Positions 26,118-35,200 of a DNA stretch of 64,000 bases are shown in pieces. Position numbers and translations under genes: made by a program. The stretch is from Flavobacteriales bacterium. Lineage in GTDB: Bacteria; Bacteroidota; Bacteroidia; Flavobacteriales_F; PHOS-HE28. Position 1 is the stretch's first letter, and each line of letters starts with the position of its first letter. Under the pieces are notes generated by a model that ran no database searches, was not told the DNA's origin, and saw nothing but the letters and a program-made list of their open reading frames with translations. The stretch spans positions 124,001-188,000 of the forward strand of contig JADJCS010000008.1 in the NCBI GenBank assembly GCA_016703105.1. The letters run 5' to 3'.

Positions 26118-26246
26118 ATGGCGAACGCAAAGACCGTTGTCGTTCGCGATACGGTCACGCAGGAAGCTTCACCCACGCTCTATCACTATCAGGTGAGAGG
26201 GCCTTCGGGTACAATAGGCGATGGGAAGATCACCATCGTACGCTGA
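26118..26246 (+). CDS. Possible 42-residue protein
   Basis: ATG at 26118 to TGA at 26244-26246. The peptide starts MANAKTVVVRDTVTQEASPT and ends in GTIGDGKITIVR. Its balanced composition and plausible codon use make it look coding, but I recognise no family and see no strong ribosome binding site. It lies just before the T9SS gene. It could be a small standalone protein or the remnant of a longer one. Confidence 0.3.
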   Translation: MANAKTVVVRDTVTQEASPTLYHYQVRGPSGTIGDGKITIVR

Positions 26247-26260
26247 TCAACACCGGGAAG

Positions 26261-27769
26261 ATGAACTGCCGCATGAACCCTTCAATAGTCGTTCAAGCGG
26301 GGCTTGTCCTTCTGTCGTGCTACCTGCCTATCCGGTTATCCGCACAGGGTCTTAGCAATTTGTGGCTGGGTGGCTTCGAGGATGAGTCGCCTCCGCCATG
26401 GGGAGGGGTGGACTTGAATTTCATGTCAGGAAGCTTGATCATCACCACGGTAACGCGCACGATGGATTACAAGCGTACCAACGCGAACATCACGGACGCG
26501 AGCGGCAACCTCCTGTTCAGCACCAACGGGGCCTATATCGCCAATGCCACTGGTGACACGATGTACAATGGCACCGGGCTCAACCCCAGCATATACACAT
26601 CCAATTACCTGGAAGGCTTGCACATTTCCCAAGCCTGCCTGATCCTCACCAAACCGGATGCCCCAGGAATCTACCACCTCTTCCACGGCACGATAGACGA
26701 TCAGATCGGCCAATTCGCGCAATACCTCTATCTGACCACCATCGACATGAGCCTGGACGGCACCTTGGGCGGTGTGGTTAGCAAGAACCAAGCGTTGATA
26801 GCCGACATGCTGAACGTTGGCAAAATCACTGCTGTGCGCCATGCCAATGGGCGCGACTGGTGGGTGTTCTGCCACAAGCAGAATACGAACATCTTCTATC
26901 GGCTGCTGGTCACGCCGGACGGCGTATCTGGTCCTGACCAACAAGCCATCGGTATCGCGCGATACGCTGACATAGGGCAAGTTTGCTTTTCCCCCGATGG
27001 AAGCAAGTTCGCTTATTACTGGGGCGAAGGGGAAGATCTGGAGATCTTCGATTTCGACCGCTGCACGGGCCTCTTCGCCGACCCGGTGCATATCCTCATC
27101 GACGATGACAACAGTATGGGGGGGGTGGCATTCTCACCCAACAGCCGTTTTCTCTATGTATCATCCGTGGAGGATGTCTATCAGTACGACACGGAGGCAC
27201 CGGATATCACCGCCTCCATGGTGCATATCGCGCATTGGGATGGGTTCTATTCACCCAGTCCACCGTTCGCAACCCTATTCGACATCGCGCAACTGGCCCC
27301 AGATGGCAAGATCTACATCGGTACAGGCAATGGTACACAGCATTTGCATGTGATCCACGATCCCGATGAAACCGGCTTAGCCTGCAATATAGAGCAGCAT
27401 GGCATTGCACTTCCAAAGTATTTCATGAACTCCCTCCCCAACCACCCCAACTACCACCTGGGCCCGGTGGATGGCAGCGTATGCGATAGTTTGGGGATAA
27501 ACGTGGGGGTGCCCGAAGAGGTGCTGCGGCTTGGTGTGCAGGCGTACCCGAACCCGAACGCCGGTAACTTCACCCTGAGCTATCCTGCGCAGAACGTAGT
27601 GGGCGAATTGGAAGTGCGGGACTTGTCGGGGCGGCTGGAGTTGCGCGAGCGCATTCCGCAGTGGAGCCAGATGCACCGGGTGGTATTACATGAAGCGGCG
27701 GGCATGTACCAGTGCCGTCTTACTTGGGGCGCACACAGCGCGGCCGTGCGCGTACTGATCGAGCCATAG
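26261..27769 (+). CDS. Secreted beta-propeller-like protein with type A T9SS sorting domain
   Basis: 502 residues from ATG at 26261; a second ATG at 26273 fits the signal peptide (VVQAGLVLLSCYLPIRLSAQ) slightly better. The central region has WD/propeller-like blocks: SGNLLFSTNGAYI, GQVCFSPDGSKFAYYW, MGGVAFSPNSRFLYVSS and LAPDGKIYIGTGNGTQHLHV. The C-terminal 80 residues are a type A sorting domain (VQAYPNPNAGNFTLSY, then VRDLSGRLELRERI and GMYQCRLTW). It is expected to be exported by the type IX system and released or attached to the cell surface. The frame upstream of 26261 is non-coding. It is flanked by the two 140-base repeat copies. Confidence 0.85.
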   Translation: MNCRMNPSIVVQAGLVLLSCYLPIRLSAQGLSNLWLGGFEDESPPPWGGVDLNFMSGSLIITTVTRTMDYKRTNANITDASGNLLFSTNGAYIANATGDTMYNGTGLNPSIYTSNYLEGLHISQACLILTKPDAPGIYHLFHGTIDDQIGQFAQYLYLTTIDMSLDGTLGGVVSKNQALIADMLNVGKITAVRHANGRDWWVFCHKQNTNIFYRLLVTPDGVSGPDQQAIGIARYADIGQVCFSPDGSKFAYYWGEGEDLEIFDFDRCTGLFADPVHILIDDDNSMGGVAFSPNSRFLYVSSVEDVYQYDTEAPDITASMVHIAHWDGFYSPSPPFATLFDIAQLAPDGKIYIGTGNGTQHLHVIHDPDETGLACNIEQHGIALPKYFMNSLPNHPNYHLGPVDGSVCDSLGINVGVPEEVLRLGVQAYPNPNAGNFTLSYPAQNVVGELEVRDLSGRLELRERIPQWSQMHRVVLHEAAGMYQCRLTWGAHSAAVRVLIEP

Positions 27770-27907
27770 GATCGCCGATTTTTACCGCCCCTGCGGATCG
27801 CCCGACCGAAGACCGATCGACCAAGCAGGGACCACCACCCATGCGCCCCTGGCTCCCCTCCGTCCGCACCGGCGAGAACTTCCACATCGTGCTCTGGCTG
27901 GTGAAGG
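27769..27907. repeat. Copy 2 of the 140-base duplication (functional-looking)
   Basis: Partner of 25763-25903. This copy contains the intact ATG at 27841 and the first codons of the three-helix membrane protein, so it is probably the parent. It begins right at the end of the T9SS gene. Confidence 0.7.
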
Positions 27908-28215
27908 ACAGCTGCTGGGTGTTGAATTGGAAATGGCTCGGTATCGGGATGGTGCTTCCCACCGTGGCGATGGCCATGTACATCGCGTGGAAGCATCGCG
28001 CCGAGCGCTATGAGTTCCTGCACGCCCTGGCCACTGTGTTCTGGATCAGCGCGAACAGCACCTGGATGGTGGGGGAGTTCCTTTTCCATGATAGTCTGCG
28101 TTCCCCGGCGATCGTGCTTTTCTCGTGCGGGGTGATCAGTGTGCTGTGCCACTATGTACCTCTGCTCTTCGCACGCGTCGGGGCTACTTCGACGGGCTCA
28201 GGGACCGAGCAATGA
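27841..28215 (+). CDS. Small integral membrane protein, unknown function
   Basis: 124 residues from ATG at 27841 (MRPWLPSVRTGENFHIVLWL). Three predicted membrane helices (about 32-50, 60-78, 90-110). The WLVKDSCWVLNWKW and HRAERYEFLHAL segments have the look of small Bacteroidota membrane proteins sometimes found near sensor genes. Its stop overlaps an ATG of the cyclase frame by four bases (28212-28215), suggesting co-translation with the nucleotide cyclase. A decayed copy of its first 23 codons lies at 25842-25910. Function unknown. Confidence 0.7.
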   Translation: MRPWLPSVRTGENFHIVLWLVKDSCWVLNWKWLGIGMVLPTVAMAMYIAWKHRAERYEFLHALATVFWISANSTWMVGEFLFHDSLRSPAIVLFSCGVISVLCHYVPLLFARVGATSTGSGTEQ

Positions 28216-28239
28216 CGCGGCTATCCTGGAGGCATCGGC

Positions 28240-28247
28240 TACCTTTG
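28240..28247 (+). promoter_or_regulatory. TAnnTTTG -7 element before the first cyclase gene
   Basis: TACCTTTG, an exact match to the Bacteroidota -7 consensus, 30 bases before ATG 28278. It favours 28278 as the cyclase start and gives it a promoter separate from the membrane protein gene. No clear -33 element was seen. Confidence 0.45.
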
Positions 28248-28277
28248 AGCCGACACGCCCGGCGTGTCCGGCCAGCT

Positions 28278-29387
28278 ATGAAAGAACTCGGTCTGGGGCG
28301 CACCGCCCTCCGCACCCGGCGCACCCTGCGCATCGCGCTGGCGTGGGTAGCGGCAGGCGTGGTAGCGGCTTTCATCGAGACGTCCATCCTTCAGGAAGCC
28401 GGCACACCGGTGCAACTGGTACCCAGACTGATGCATCATTTCTGGACCGCCTTGCTCGGCGGCCTGCTTGGGGGCGGGACCTACATCTTCGTTCTGCGCG
28501 ACCGTTTGCGGCATCTGCCCTACCTGCCAGCCGTGGCGGTGATGAGCTTGCTGGTGCTTGTGGTGTTGGTTGTCGCCCACGCGATCTCCGCCCGGTTCCT
28601 AGGCCCCTTCCCCGAAGGTTCGAACCTCCTGGATAGGCTGTTCAGCCTGACCTTCCTCGCCCAGTTCCTGTATTGGTCGCTGCTGATGGCCGCCACCATG
28701 CTCGCGGTTCGCCTGAGCGATCAATACGGCAGCGGCGCGCTCAATTACCTCACCGGCCGCTACAACAAGCCCCGGCAGGAGTTGCGCATCTTCATGTTCC
28801 TGGACATGCGCTCCAGCACGGCCATCGCCGAGCGCCTCGGGCATGTGCGCTATTTCGAGCTGCTGAACGCCATCTATGCGGATATCACCGATCCGGTGGT
28901 GTACTCCGGGGGCGAGGTGTACCAGTATGTGGGCGATGAGGTGAGCGTGAGTTGGCAGCTCCGCAAAGGGTTGAAAGACCAGCGCTGCATCCGTTGTTTC
29001 TTCGATATCCGCGCAAAGCTCGCCACGCGCGCGGCGGAGTACGAGCGGCGCTTCGGTCTGGTGCCGCAGTTCAAAGCGGGGTTCCACTACGGCGAAGTGA
29101 CCACCGGCGAGGTGGGCTTGGTGAAGAAGGAAATGATCTTCAGCGGCGATGTGGTGAACACCGCCGCGCGGATACAGAACAGCTGCAACGCGCACGACGT
29201 GGACAATCTGATCAGCAAAGAACTCCTCGACATTCTTCGGCTTCCCGAGCGCCTGTACAATTGCCGGCCGATCGGCGAGATCCCGCTGCGCGGCAAGCGC
29301 GACGATGTGAGCCTCTGGACGATCGAACGACAGGCCGAAGTGGAGGCTGCACGCCGCTCGCCTAGCGGCGCGGCCGTGGTTCAGTAA
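28278..29387 (+). CDS. Membrane-bound class III adenylate/guanylate cyclase
   Basis: 369 residues from ATG at 28278, chosen for the TACCTTTG element upstream; ATG 28212 (overlapping the preceding stop) would add 22 residues. Four membrane helices occupy about 20-145, and a class III cyclase domain the rest: IFMFLDMRSSTAIAERLG (metal Asp176), YVGDEVSVSW (second metal Asp220), and GDVVNTAARIQ with the transition-state Asn and Arg. Substrate (ATP or GTP) cannot be decided. It shares membrane layout and long motif stretches with the convergent cyclase at 30478-31515. Its stop overlaps the stop of the propeller-like gene by seven bases. Confidence 0.85.
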   Translation: MKELGLGRTALRTRRTLRIALAWVAAGVVAAFIETSILQEAGTPVQLVPRLMHHFWTALLGGLLGGGTYIFVLRDRLRHLPYLPAVAVMSLLVLVVLVVAHAISARFLGPFPEGSNLLDRLFSLTFLAQFLYWSLLMAATMLAVRLSDQYGSGALNYLTGRYNKPRQELRIFMFLDMRSSTAIAERLGHVRYFELLNAIYADITDPVVYSGGEVYQYVGDEVSVSWQLRKGLKDQRCIRCFFDIRAKLATRAAEYERRFGLVPQFKAGFHYGEVTTGEVGLVKKEMIFSGDVVNTAARIQNSCNAHDVDNLISKELLDILRLPERLYNCRPIGEIPLRGKRDDVSLWTIERQAEVEAARRSPSGAAVVQ

Positions 29388-30481
29388 TGCTCGTAGATCT
29401 TCCCCTGCCACCACACCTTGGTGGCGCCACTGTTGCTGCGGTAGGTCACCGCGCCCCGGTATAGATCGAAACGGGCGACGCCCGCCTCGGGACTGAGTTG
29501 CTGCCGCACACCATGATGGTACAGCCGGATCCTACGGTTCAGATCGAGGTACACGAGCATACCGCCCCAAATGGCCCACTGCTCCGGTACGAAGCGTTCC
29601 ACGATCTCCACACGCCCATCCTGGAACACTTTGAGCATCCCCTGGTCTACGAAGACCAACAGGCTGTCCTGCACGTGATAGCTGGTGGGCGGGAACTCGG
29701 TTACGGTATAGACCTGCCCGCCTTGATAGCATTTCAGGGCCTGCCCCACGGTCGTGTAGGCCAGGATCCCGGATCCGGCTTTCATGTTCACGGGCGGAAA
29801 GGGCTCCAGATCGAAGGTCTCGCCATGGTCCATCACGCGCAACGATCGGTCGCGGTCCTCGGACCAGCCCAGAATGTCGCTGCCCACGGCCACCTGCACC
29901 GAATTGGTGCTCTCGGCGAAGACCGTGGTCTCGCCCCGGTAGAACAGGAAGCCCATGCGCGATGCCCGGTCGAAAAAAGTGACCATGTTCGCTCCAGCGG
30001 CCCAATCCGGCGAGCCATCGCCCATGATCACGTTCGCGATCGGGAACGTGCGCTGCCGCCAATGCACCATGAGCGCTTGCTCACGGCGGTCGTGGAAAAC
30101 CACCAGGCTGTCCTTCACTTCGAAAGCGGGCGCATCGTAGGAGAGGGTGCGGGGCTCTCCCGCCTCGGCCACCTTCAGCACACCGCCCGTGGTGTAGGCG
30201 ATGGTGTAGCCTGAACCGTGCATTTTCACCGGCGTGCCCCGTTCCATGGGGTACACCTTCCCATCCTCGTAGAGCTTCAGGTCGCCGCCGTCGGTCACGT
30301 AGGCCATGCGCCCGCCAGAGACGCTGAATTCACGCGGCTTCCGCGATTCCAGGTCCTCGAACCGGCCCGCGTCGAATACGACGAAACGGTCCAGGTAGGT
30401 GGTGAAAGGGGCGAGGTCCTGCCCGGAGGTCACTCCAGAAGAAGCCATCAGGACCGCGTATAAAAGGAACCGCTGCTTCAT
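29381..30481 (-). CDS. Secreted repeat protein (beta-propeller-like), partner of the second cyclase
   Basis: 366 residues. A clear signal peptide (MKQRFLLYAVLMASSGVTSG) is followed by about eight loose repeats with the pattern hydrophobic strand, D-S-L-V-V-F / G-x-G-I-L-A-Y-T-T, then strand (YTIAYTTGGVLKV, EVKDSLVVFHD, GSGILAYTTVGQALKCYQGG, VQDSLLVFVDQGMLKVFQDG). This suggests a propeller or solenoid. No T9SS domain is evident at the C-terminus (KVWWQGKIYEHY), so it is probably periplasmic. Its start overlaps the stop of the second cyclase by four bases (30478-30481), so they are coupled. A ligand-sensing role is inference. Confidence 0.75.
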   Translation of the reverse strand: MKQRFLLYAVLMASSGVTSGQDLAPFTTYLDRFVVFDAGRFEDLESRKPREFSVSGGRMAYVTDGGDLKLYEDGKVYPMERGTPVKMHGSGYTIAYTTGGVLKVAEAGEPRTLSYDAPAFEVKDSLVVFHDRREQALMVHWRQRTFPIANVIMGDGSPDWAAGANMVTFFDRASRMGFLFYRGETTVFAESTNSVQVAVGSDILGWSEDRDRSLRVMDHGETFDLEPFPPVNMKAGSGILAYTTVGQALKCYQGGQVYTVTEFPPTSYHVQDSLLVFVDQGMLKVFQDGRVEIVERFVPEQWAIWGGMLVYLDLNRRIRLYHHGVRQQLSPEAGVARFDLYRGAVTYRSNSGATKVWWQGKIYEHY

Positions 30482-31515
30482 GCCACGCTGAGCCGATCGA
30501 TACGATGAACGTTCACTTCTCGCCGCCTGCCTTTCACGGGGACCACCTGCAGGGGGCCGGTTCTGAACCGCTCCTCCACCTGGGGGATACGGTTGAGCAA
30601 CTCGGCCGAAGCTAGGAGGCCCGCGTCCAACTCTTTACACAGCCCCAGCATACGCGACACGGAGTTCATCACGTCGCCGCTGAATTCGATGGACCGTTTG
30701 ATGTGTCCGATCTGCGCGGTGATGACACGGCCACCATGCACCGCCGCACGGTAACGGGGCAGGGTGCCGAACTCGCGTACCAGTTCGTTCTCATGCTCCT
30801 TGATCCGCGCCATGATGTCGAAGTAAAGGTCGAGGCAATTCTGGTCGCGCACCCCCACCCGCATGGGCCAGGTGAAGATCACTTCGTCGCCCACGTATTT
30901 GTGGATATCGGCCTCGTTGCGCAGCACGGCATCGGTCATCAGGGCATAAACGCGGTTCAACAGGCGGAAGTACCGGAGGTCGCCCAGGCGCTCGGCCAAT
31001 GCGGTCGATCCGGCCAGATCCATGGTGAGCACCACGCGTTCCACGGCTTTGGGCCGTTCGAACCAGCCCAGCAATGAACCAAGGAACATCCGGCGCCCCA
31101 TCAACTCTTCGATCTGCACTACCAGAATGGCCACCGAGGTGACCACCACCACCTGGACCACAAGGCGTGCGAACTGGCCCGACCAGAGCACCTGACCGAG
31201 GTGTCCGGTGGGTGCTGATCCACCCAGCACCTCCGTCTGCACACCGAGTAGTACTCCTATGTATAAAAGTCCAATTATCAGCATGTTGACTGCTATTACC
31301 TTACCCAATAATTGAAATGGAAGGATCAGGCTACGGAAACGATGGCCGAACAGAAACTCCTCCAGTATACCGGTCCAGAGACCGAGGAGGAACCAGGCCC
31401 CTAAAAAGTCAGGGACTAGCTGTCCGCTAAAAAGGTGGAGTACCCAAGCGACCAGCACGGTGACCAAGGCGTACTTGAGCAGCTTCCTGAGCTTGTACCG
31501 GGTGATGCTGGTCAC
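30478..31515 (-). CDS. Membrane-bound class III adenylate/guanylate cyclase (second)
   Basis: 345 residues. Basic N-terminus and four membrane helices (about 14-30, 38-52, 70-92, 115-136), then a class III cyclase domain: VVLTMDLAGSTALAERLG (Asp166), YVGDEVIFTWPMRVG (Asp210), DQNCLDLYFDIMARI, and SGDVMNSVSRMLG with the Asn and Arg needed for transition-state binding. It is clearly related to the cyclase at 28278. It is followed, with a four-base overlap, by the secreted repeat protein. A near TAnnTTTG match (reverse complement of CGAAGATA) sits a few bases upstream of the start. Confidence 0.87.
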   Translation of the reverse strand: MTSITRYKLRKLLKYALVTVLVAWVLHLFSGQLVPDFLGAWFLLGLWTGILEEFLFGHRFRSLILPFQLLGKVIAVNMLIIGLLYIGVLLGVQTEVLGGSAPTGHLGQVLWSGQFARLVVQVVVVTSVAILVVQIEELMGRRMFLGSLLGWFERPKAVERVVLTMDLAGSTALAERLGDLRYFRLLNRVYALMTDAVLRNEADIHKYVGDEVIFTWPMRVGVRDQNCLDLYFDIMARIKEHENELVREFGTLPRYRAAVHGGRVITAQIGHIKRSIEFSGDVMNSVSRMLGLCKELDAGLLASAELLNRIPQVEERFRTGPLQVVPVKGRRREVNVHRIDRLSVA

Positions 31516-31568
31516 GGGGCGCGAAGATAGCGGGGGCCGTATCCAGGGGTGGGCGCCATCTTTGCCCC

Positions 31569-32225
31569 ATGGCCTTGCTTTGGCGACTATTGAGCTACGT
31601 CTGGCCCGTTCGGGTGCGGCGCGTCCAGGGACGCTATCAGCCGCTGGAACTCACCTACGAAATGGGGCGCCCCGTTCTGAACAGTCTCCACGCGAACCAA
31701 TCCTTCGGGAGCCTGCACCGCCTCTGGCAGCAGGTTTTGAGGCAGGCCCTCCCGGCGGATAGGCATGTGGACAAGGTGTTGGTGCTCGGCTTTGGCGCGG
31801 GTAGCGTGGCCAGTATCCTCCATCACGAAATGCAACGGCCCGTCTCCATCGTAGGTGTGGAGGGAGACCCTGCTGTGCTCAGACTTGCCCGAGAACGCTT
31901 GCGACCGTACGACCAGACGCTTGTCGAGCTGGTGCAACAGGACGCGTTCGATTGGTCGGACAAAACCCCGGCCTCCCGGTTCGACCTGGTGGTGGTGGAC
32001 CTCTTCGTGGAATTGGACGTGCCGGAAGCGGCTGCGGGTCCCGCCTTCATCAAGGAACTGCGCGACCGGGTGGGTAAGGGAGGTGTTTTGGCCTTCAACA
32101 CCATAGCCCATGACGATCCGTCACGGCAACAGAGCAGCCGAATAGAGGAGGAATTGCGTCTTCAGTTCAGTACCGTGCGCGTTCTGACCTTGGAGGAAGT
32201 GAACCGGGTGTTCATCGCGCTGTGA
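31569..32225 (+). CDS. Spermidine-synthase-like SAM-dependent methyltransferase family protein
   Basis: 218 residues, one Rossmann domain. KVLVLGFGAGSVASIL is the nucleotide-binding motif I, VGVEGDPAVLRLARERL motif II with its acidic ribose-binding residue, FDLVVVDLFVEL motif IV. Layout fits the polyamine-synthase-like group, but the gatekeeper Asp-Asp pair of true spermidine synthases is not evident, so it may be a methyltransferase. No signal peptide. Its stop overlaps the GTG start of the giant adhesin gene by four bases, an unexpected coupling. Confidence 0.72.
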   Translation: MALLWRLLSYVWPVRVRRVQGRYQPLELTYEMGRPVLNSLHANQSFGSLHRLWQQVLRQALPADRHVDKVLVLGFGAGSVASILHHEMQRPVSIVGVEGDPAVLRLARERLRPYDQTLVELVQQDAFDWSDKTPASRFDLVVVDLFVELDVPEAAAGPAFIKELRDRVGKGGVLAFNTIAHDDPSRQQSSRIEEELRLQFSTVRVLTLEEVNRVFIAL

Positions 32226-35200
32226 AAACAGATCGCGCCAGTGTGCTCCATGATCGAACCAATGGTCCGAAATTTGACAAAGCGCCCAGCCCATCCTTGA
32301 GGTTCCCTGTTCGCATAGCCGCTACGCTCCTTCCCGCCTTGTTCGGGCCGGTGGTGTATGCCCAGCCCTGCTCCATTTCCCTCGGGAACGATGTGACCAT
32401 CTGCGCCGGACAGACCACCACCTTCACCCTGCCGGCCGGCTATCCTACTTACCTCTGGAGCACCGGCGCGACGGGCCAGAGCCTCACCACCGGCACGGCG
32501 GGCACCTATTGGGGCCAAGCCTCCTACCCTTCCGGCAACCTGGTGTTCAACGGGAACTTCTCCGCTGGGAACGTGGGGTTCTGGAGCGAGTTCACGAACG
32601 ATCCCAACCTACAGGGCGAGGGCCGTTCCTGGGTCGGCACCAACGCCATCAACCAGCACCCACAATGGCAGGGAACGGGGAACGGGAATTTCTTGATGGT
32701 GAACGCCGGCTTCCCACAACAGTGGTGGACCGTATGGTATCAAACCGTGCCCGTGTGCCCTTCCCAGACCTATACCCTCTCCTTTCGAATGGCGAACCTG
32801 GCCACCGCCGGACCCGTCACGGTAGAATGGCGCGCGGACTGGTCCATTCCTTTTGGTCAGTTCACCGCAGGTAGCCAAGGTGTTTGGAACACCCACACCA
32901 CCACCTATACCACGGGCGCTAATCAATTCAGCCTCGATCTGGTACTTGTTGTGATCAGCAATTGGGCGGTGGGGAACGACTTCGGGATCGACGACATCAG
33001 CTTCAGTGGCACGGTGAACCTGCGCGATACCGTGCAACTCAACGTTACCCCCCTTCCTGTGGTCGACCTCGGGCCGGACCAAACCGTGTGCGCGGGTGAT
33101 GTGGTCACGCTGGACGCCACCCTTCCCGGCGCCACCTACCTCTGGGACAATGGAAGCACGGCGGCCACCCGGAACGTGAGCTCTGCGGGCAACTACAGTG
33201 TGACCGTCACCGCGAACGGTTGCTCCAATAGCGATGCGATCAACATCAGCAACACCCCGCTTCCTGTCGTGAACCTGGGACCGGACGTAACGCTCTGCGC
33301 TGGCGACCAGGTCGTGTTGAACGCCGCCACAGCTGGGGCGACCTACCTGTGGGATAACGGAAGCACTAGCGCCACAAGGAGCATATCGTCGGCAGGCACC
33401 TATAGTGTGGCCATTACCGTGAACGGCTGTGTAGGCACGGATGCCGTGAACGTTTCCGTGACCCCCTTGCCCGTGGTCGACCTCGGGCCGGATGTCGCTC
33501 TTTGCACAGGCGACCAACTCGTGCTGGATGCCACCACCCCGGGCGCCACCTATCTCTGGGATGATTCGAGCACGGGAGCGACCCGACCGGTGAGTTCGGC
33601 CGGAACCTACTCGGTCAACGTCACGGTGAACGGATGCACCGATTCGGATATCATCGACGTCCTGGTCAACCCACTGCCCGTATTCAACTTGGGCCCTGAT
33701 GTGGCACTTTGCGCAGGTGATCAAGTGATCCTGGATGCGACTACAGCAGGTGCCACCTACGTGTGGGATGATGGCAGTACCTCCGCTACACGCTCCGTTT
33801 CCGCCGCCGGCACCTACAGCGTCGATGTGACATTGAACGGATGTTCCTCCTCGGATGCCGTTGACGTGCTGGTGAACCCGCTGCCCGTGGTGGACCTCGG
33901 CCCGGATGTGATCATTTGTGCGGGTGGCCAGACCGTGCTTGACGCGACCACACCTGGCGCCACCTATCTCTGGGACAATGGAAGCACGAGTGCAACGCGT
34001 CCGGTCTCTTCCGTCGGCACATACAGCGTAGACGTGACCGTGAACGGTTGCACCGCCTCGGACGCTGTTGATGTTGCCGTAAACCCGCTGCCGGTGGTCG
34101 ACCTCGGGCCCGACCAAACGATATGCCCCGGGGTGCAAACCACGCTCGATGCCACCACCCCTGGAGCCACTTACCTGTGGACCGGTGGAAGCACGGCCGC
34201 TACGCTGAACGTTTCCACCGCCGGCAACTACAGTGTTGACGTTACCGTGAACGGATGCACCACCACCGATGATGTGGATATCGCGGTCTCCAATGCGATC
34301 GTGGTCGACCTAGGGCCGGATATAGCCCTTTGCGCCGGTGACCAGGTGATCCTTGATGCCACGACCCCAAGTGCCACTTACCTCTGGGATAACGGCACCA
34401 CCGGGGCCACACGCACCGTGAACGCGACGGGTACCTACAGCGTTACCGTGACGAGCGGAGGTTGCTCCGGCAGTGATGCGATCGACGTGCAAGTGACCCC
34501 ACTACCGGTGGTGGACCTCGGGCCCGACCAAACCATCTGCGCGGGGAGCCAAACCATCCTCGACGCCACCACGGCCGGTGCCACCTACCTCTGGGACAAT
34601 GGCAGCACAGGCGCTACGCGCACGGTGAACACAGCGGGTACCTTCAGTGTGACCGTGACGACCGCCGGTTGCTCGAACAGCGACGCGGTGGATGTGGCCC
34701 TTACCCCATTGCCCGTTGTGAGCCTTGGACCGGACGTGAGCCTTTGTGCCGGTGACCAGGTGATCTTGGATGCTACTACGGCAGGTGCCACCTACGTATG
34801 GGACAATGGTTCTACCAGTGCTACACGCACCGTTTCCACCACCGGCACATATGATGTTACCGTGACCGTCGCGGGTTGTTCCGCAGGCGATGCGATCGAT
34901 GTGACCGTGGTGCCGCTGCCCGTTGTGGACATTGGCCCGGATGTCGCCATATGCGCCGGCGATCAGGTCGTGCTGGACGCCACAACACCTGGCGCCACCT
35001 ACCTCTGGGACAACGGGAGCACTGGCGCCACCCGCGCGGTTTCTTCCGCAGGTACGTTCAATGTGGATGTCACAGTGAACGGCTGCACCGCGACCGATGC
35101 GGTGGATGTGTCCGTGAACCCGCTGCCGGTGATCGACCTCGGGCCCGACCAAACGATATGCCCCGGGGTGCAGACCACGCTCGATGCCACCACCCCGGGA

